This document shows, piece by piece, positions 61,898-64,000 of a stretch of 64,000 nucleotides of DNA; position 1 is the stretch's first letter; each line of letters begins with the position of its first letter. The stretch covers positions 14,570,001 through 14,634,000 of the forward strand of contig NC_092801.1 of the NCBI RefSeq assembly GCF_918797505.1, given 5' to 3'. This DNA comes from Bemisia tabaci. Its lineage: Eukaryota; Arthropoda; Insecta; Hemiptera; Aleyrodidae. Position numbers and translations under genes: made by a program. Under the pieces are notes generated by a model, which made no database searches, was not told the DNA's origin, and was given only the letters and a program-made list of their open reading frames with translations.

Positions 61898-62396
61898 GGT
61901 GAATCCAGGCTTGGAACTTCGCGATTTGGCCACCACGTCGCGCTGCTCAGAATAGCCGTATATATTTGCCAAAATAATAAAAACCGTAATACTTATTCAA
62001 GATTGGGGATCCTGGGGATATAGCAACATACTTGAGGAACACTCAGTAAAAAAATCTTCCCAATATTCCCAAAAATAAAGTCGTAACTACGGCGGAAAGT
62101 AATTCCCATTGCGGCAATGGGAGAGAGAGAGACAGAACATGAGGGATTCGGTTGCGCGCTCGGCCGCCCCGGCTGAGCTGAAAGTTTCGGCCGTACTTTC
62201 TCTGCGCTTTAATTCTAATTGCCAATATTTTTGGCTCAAAAAATCAAGCAAAAAATAATCTATATCTTGTGGATCTGCTTTTTGTAATTTGAACAATATT
62301 ATTTCAGTAATCGTTGAAGGAAAGTGAAATTCTCAGTGGTGACTGGTGGCGCTATCTCTTATCTTGAATTATCCCTAATCGAACCCTGGATTCACC
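61898..62396. mobile_element. TTAA-target element, GGTGAATCCAGG ends
   Basis: 499 bp between TTAA at 61894-61897 and 62397-62400. The ends are GGTGAATCCAGGCTTGG and GAACCCTGGATTCACC, with 12 bp perfect. Unlike the GGTGATTCG hairpins, the interior is not palindromic. It holds a CpG-rich segment (GCGCTCGGCCGCCCCGGC). Probably another piggyBac-type non-autonomous family. Confidence 0.8.
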
Positions 62397-62686
62397 TTAA
62401 CTGGGAATCTTATCGCACGGTTCGGCAACTCAGCGCGGAATGCACGGGCTCCGAGGGGGTGAGGCGGGGCGACTGCGACGATTTCGAGAACGTTAGCGCG
62501 GTCATGTATCTCATTTCGAGGACTAATTTTAAATATTTTATGCTGATGAAAATTTTATCAGCTTCACGCGATACCGCTCTCCCCCTCCCGTGGCTCCGTG
62601 TCATGAGTCAACCGGGGGTGCGGGTAATGGGGATCGATGGGTGGGAGGGGGAGATTATGCGGCGTAAAGATACGGGGCGCGCTCCC

Positions 62687-62735
62687 GTCCTGAGGAAGAA
62701 CGCTGTATGAGCCTTTCGCTTGTAGCCAAATTGCC
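62687..62735. mobile_element. CTGCCGTGCTAAGG MITE, terminal 49 bp
   Basis: GTCCTGAGGAAGAACGCTGT, ATGAGCC and TTGTAGCCAAATTGCC match the left terminus. The rest is replaced by the TTC tract. Confidence 0.6.
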
Positions 62736-63434
62736 TTGGATCCTTCTTCTTCATCTTCCTCTTCTTCTTCTTCTTCTTCTTCTTCATCTTCTTCTTCTTC
62801 TTCTTCCTCCTCCTCCTCTTCCTCTTTTCCTCTTTCTCCCTCCTCTGCTTCCTGTTCCTTTTCTTCTTCTTCTTCCTCCTCCTCCTCTTCCTCTTTTCCT
62901 CTTTCTCCCTCCTCTGCTTCCTGTTCCTTTTCTTCTTTTTCTTCCTCTTCTTCTTTTTCTTCTTCCTTTTCTTCTTCCTCTTCTACTTTTCTTCTTCCTC
63001 TTCTTCTTTTTTTCTTCTTCCTCTTCTTCTTCCTTTTCATCTTCTTCCTCTTCATCTTCTTCCTCTTCATCTTCTTCCTCTTCATCTTCTTCCTCTTCAT
63101 CTTCTTCCTCTTCATCTTCTTCCTCTCCATCTTCTTCCTCTTCTTCGTCTTCCTTTTCTTCTTCTTCCTCCTCTCCTTCCTCTTCCTCTATTTCTTCTTC
63201 TTCCTCTTCTTCTTTTTCTTCATTTTCTTCTTTCTCTTCTTCTTTTTCTTCCTTTCTTCTTCTTCCTCTTCATCCTTTTCCTGTTCATCCTCTTCCTGTT
63301 CGTCCTCTTCCTCTTCGTCTTCTTCCTCTTCATCTTCTTCCTCTTCATCTTCTTCCTCTTCTTATTCGTCTTCCTCTTCATCTTCTTCCTCTTCTTATTC
63401 GTCTTCTTCTTCCTCTTCTTCTTCTTCTTCTTAA
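62736..63434 (+). repeat. Polypyrimidine (TTC/CTT)n tract with higher-order units, 0.7 kb
   Basis: Almost pure pyrimidine on the + strand. Higher-order repeats include an 18-bp unit TCATCTTCTTCCTCT (about 63030-63125) and a 71-72-bp duplication around CTCCCTCCTCTGCTTCCTGT (62845 and 62916). The long serine-rich, leucine-rich and lysine/glutamate-rich frames on both strands are artefacts. Confidence 0.97.
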
Positions 63435-63840
63435 CAATAGGGTTTTTATACAAATTACCAGGGGTGCAAACTCTGTCCTATCACGCGATCCGCAGATCCC
63501 GCGACCAATAAGGATATTTTTGGCGGTATGCATGGAAAGTTTTTATCTAAAACGATACCGATATAATTTTAGGGAAGGGATTCTGGCGATTTATCGATCC
63601 CTTTGACTTTTCTTGAGACGTTTTGAGCAAATTTTCAAAATTGAGGAGCAAAACAAGAGAAGGGAAAGAAAAACGCTCGGGCGAATGGCACTTTTTACGC
63701 CCCTGAAAATTACAGAACGGAGTGATTCCGGGCGGCAGAGCTGCCAGAAAGATCGGAAAGCCTATGTTAAAACTTTATTAATCGGAACCCTTGTGCACCA
63801 TCTTGTCAATTTTATGTAAATTAATCATCTATGTAATTAT
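63435..63840. other. Unassigned stretch
   Basis: A 68-codon + frame (63613-63819) is open without recognised features. No transposon terminus seen. Confidence 0.35.
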
Positions 63841-64000
63841 GTAAGTCTTTCTCCCGACGTCAGTGCCTCTTACCTCAGTGCTGACTTCTTGGGTAAGTGC
63901 TTTAACACTTATGTCAGAGAAAACTGAACTGACCTCAGAGCAAATTGCACTGACCTCAGTGGAAAATTTACTGACCTAACACTTGCCATTTTTACCAGGG
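63841..64000. mobile_element. CCCTGGTAAAAATGG element, right-end copy at window edge
   Basis: GTAAGTCTTTCTCCCGACGT through CACTTGCCATTTTTACCAGG matches 46317-46475 almost base for base (two substitutions seen). The terminal CAGGG falls on the last base of the window. The break at 63841 is abrupt, so only a solo end of 160 bp is present here. Confidence 0.88.

Noticed and set aside
62564..63606. Serine/leucine-rich and lysine/glutamate-rich frames up to 299 codons
   Set aside because: Produced by the TTC/GAA tract on either strand; no non-repetitive domain adjoins.
1..64000. CRISPR arrays, prokaryotic operons, prophage or plasmid features
   Set aside because: Tandem repeats here lack the regular repeat-spacer plan, and codon, spacing and repeat content are those of an animal nuclear genome.

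Overview
The window looks like a stretch of animal nuclear genome, most likely from an arthropod. It has AT-rich intergenic DNA, many short palindromic DNA transposons (MITEs), long mono- and trinucleotide runs, minisatellites, and TCAGT initiator-like sites downstream of CCAAT boxes. There are no operons, no ribosome-binding sites and no dense open reading frames, so it is not prokaryotic. The repeat families remind me of hemipteran (whitefly-like) DNA, but that is a weak impression and not something I can prove. I found no complete protein-coding gene, no recognisable transposase or reverse transcriptase, no CRISPR array and no ordinary tRNA gene. Nearly all open frames are chance frames or run through repeats.

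The window is best read as a nested transposon landscape. I grouped the elements by terminal inverted repeats (TIRs) and target-site duplications (TSDs). hAT-like elements with 8-bp TSDs: the CAGTGGCG family (1285, 11617, 34596, 36210), the CAGTGTTCGAAAC family (57594, 59003), and a CAGGGCCGGATT element (55131, with an inverted partner at 60925). TTAA-target hairpins begin GGTGATTCG or similar (12490, 28984, 29795, 34683, 61898). TA-target elements are the GAGTCCCTTTATA family (361, 45657, 48870), CACTGAAAAAAAA (43848) and CAGGGTTATCC (37077, 38669). A Harbinger-like MITE with a TAA target lies at 3230. The CACTGG family shows 2-bp duplications of varying sequence (5661, 31217, 52285). Abundant families without a clear TSD are CTGCCGTGCTAAGG, TTGGACTGCATTTTGC, GGACCGCGTTAAGC and TGGACCACTAGAC.

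Layout. 1-8.2 kb: MITEs. About 8.26-9.1 kb: a candidate promoter and 5' leader. 10-15 kb: a MITE cluster, a 155-bp minisatellite and a 107-nt hairpin. 15.6-23.7 kb: mostly unexplained DNA with a CCAAT/TCAGT promoter candidate at 17.5 kb and a possible degraded coding region at 22.2-23.5 kb. 23.7-31.5 kb: simple repeats, hairpin elements, a 15-bp-TSD retroposon and a GC-rich tandem array. 32.1-33.1 kb: an element with CAGGGCTGCCGA termini filled with GTGAGTAAA repeats. 35.5-43.6 kb: a degenerate satellite-like field built around a 2.9-kb near-perfect palindrome (37886-40779). 44.6-46.5 kb: a 1.84-kb element carrying a 5S-rRNA-derived insertion; its right end recurs at the last base of the window. 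51.5-52.2 kb: a GC-rich island with three GGAAGTGRCC sites, a promoter candidate. 54-60 kb: nested elements. 61.6-63.4 kb: opposed polypurine and polypyrimidine tracts.

The most notable signals are the giant palindrome whose core element occurs with its loop in both orientations, two 63-bp hairpins with a covarying base pair, the 5S-derived retroposon with a tRNA-like head, the two promoter candidates with the same CCAAT-to-TCAGT spacing, and the tandem array of splice-donor-like sequences.
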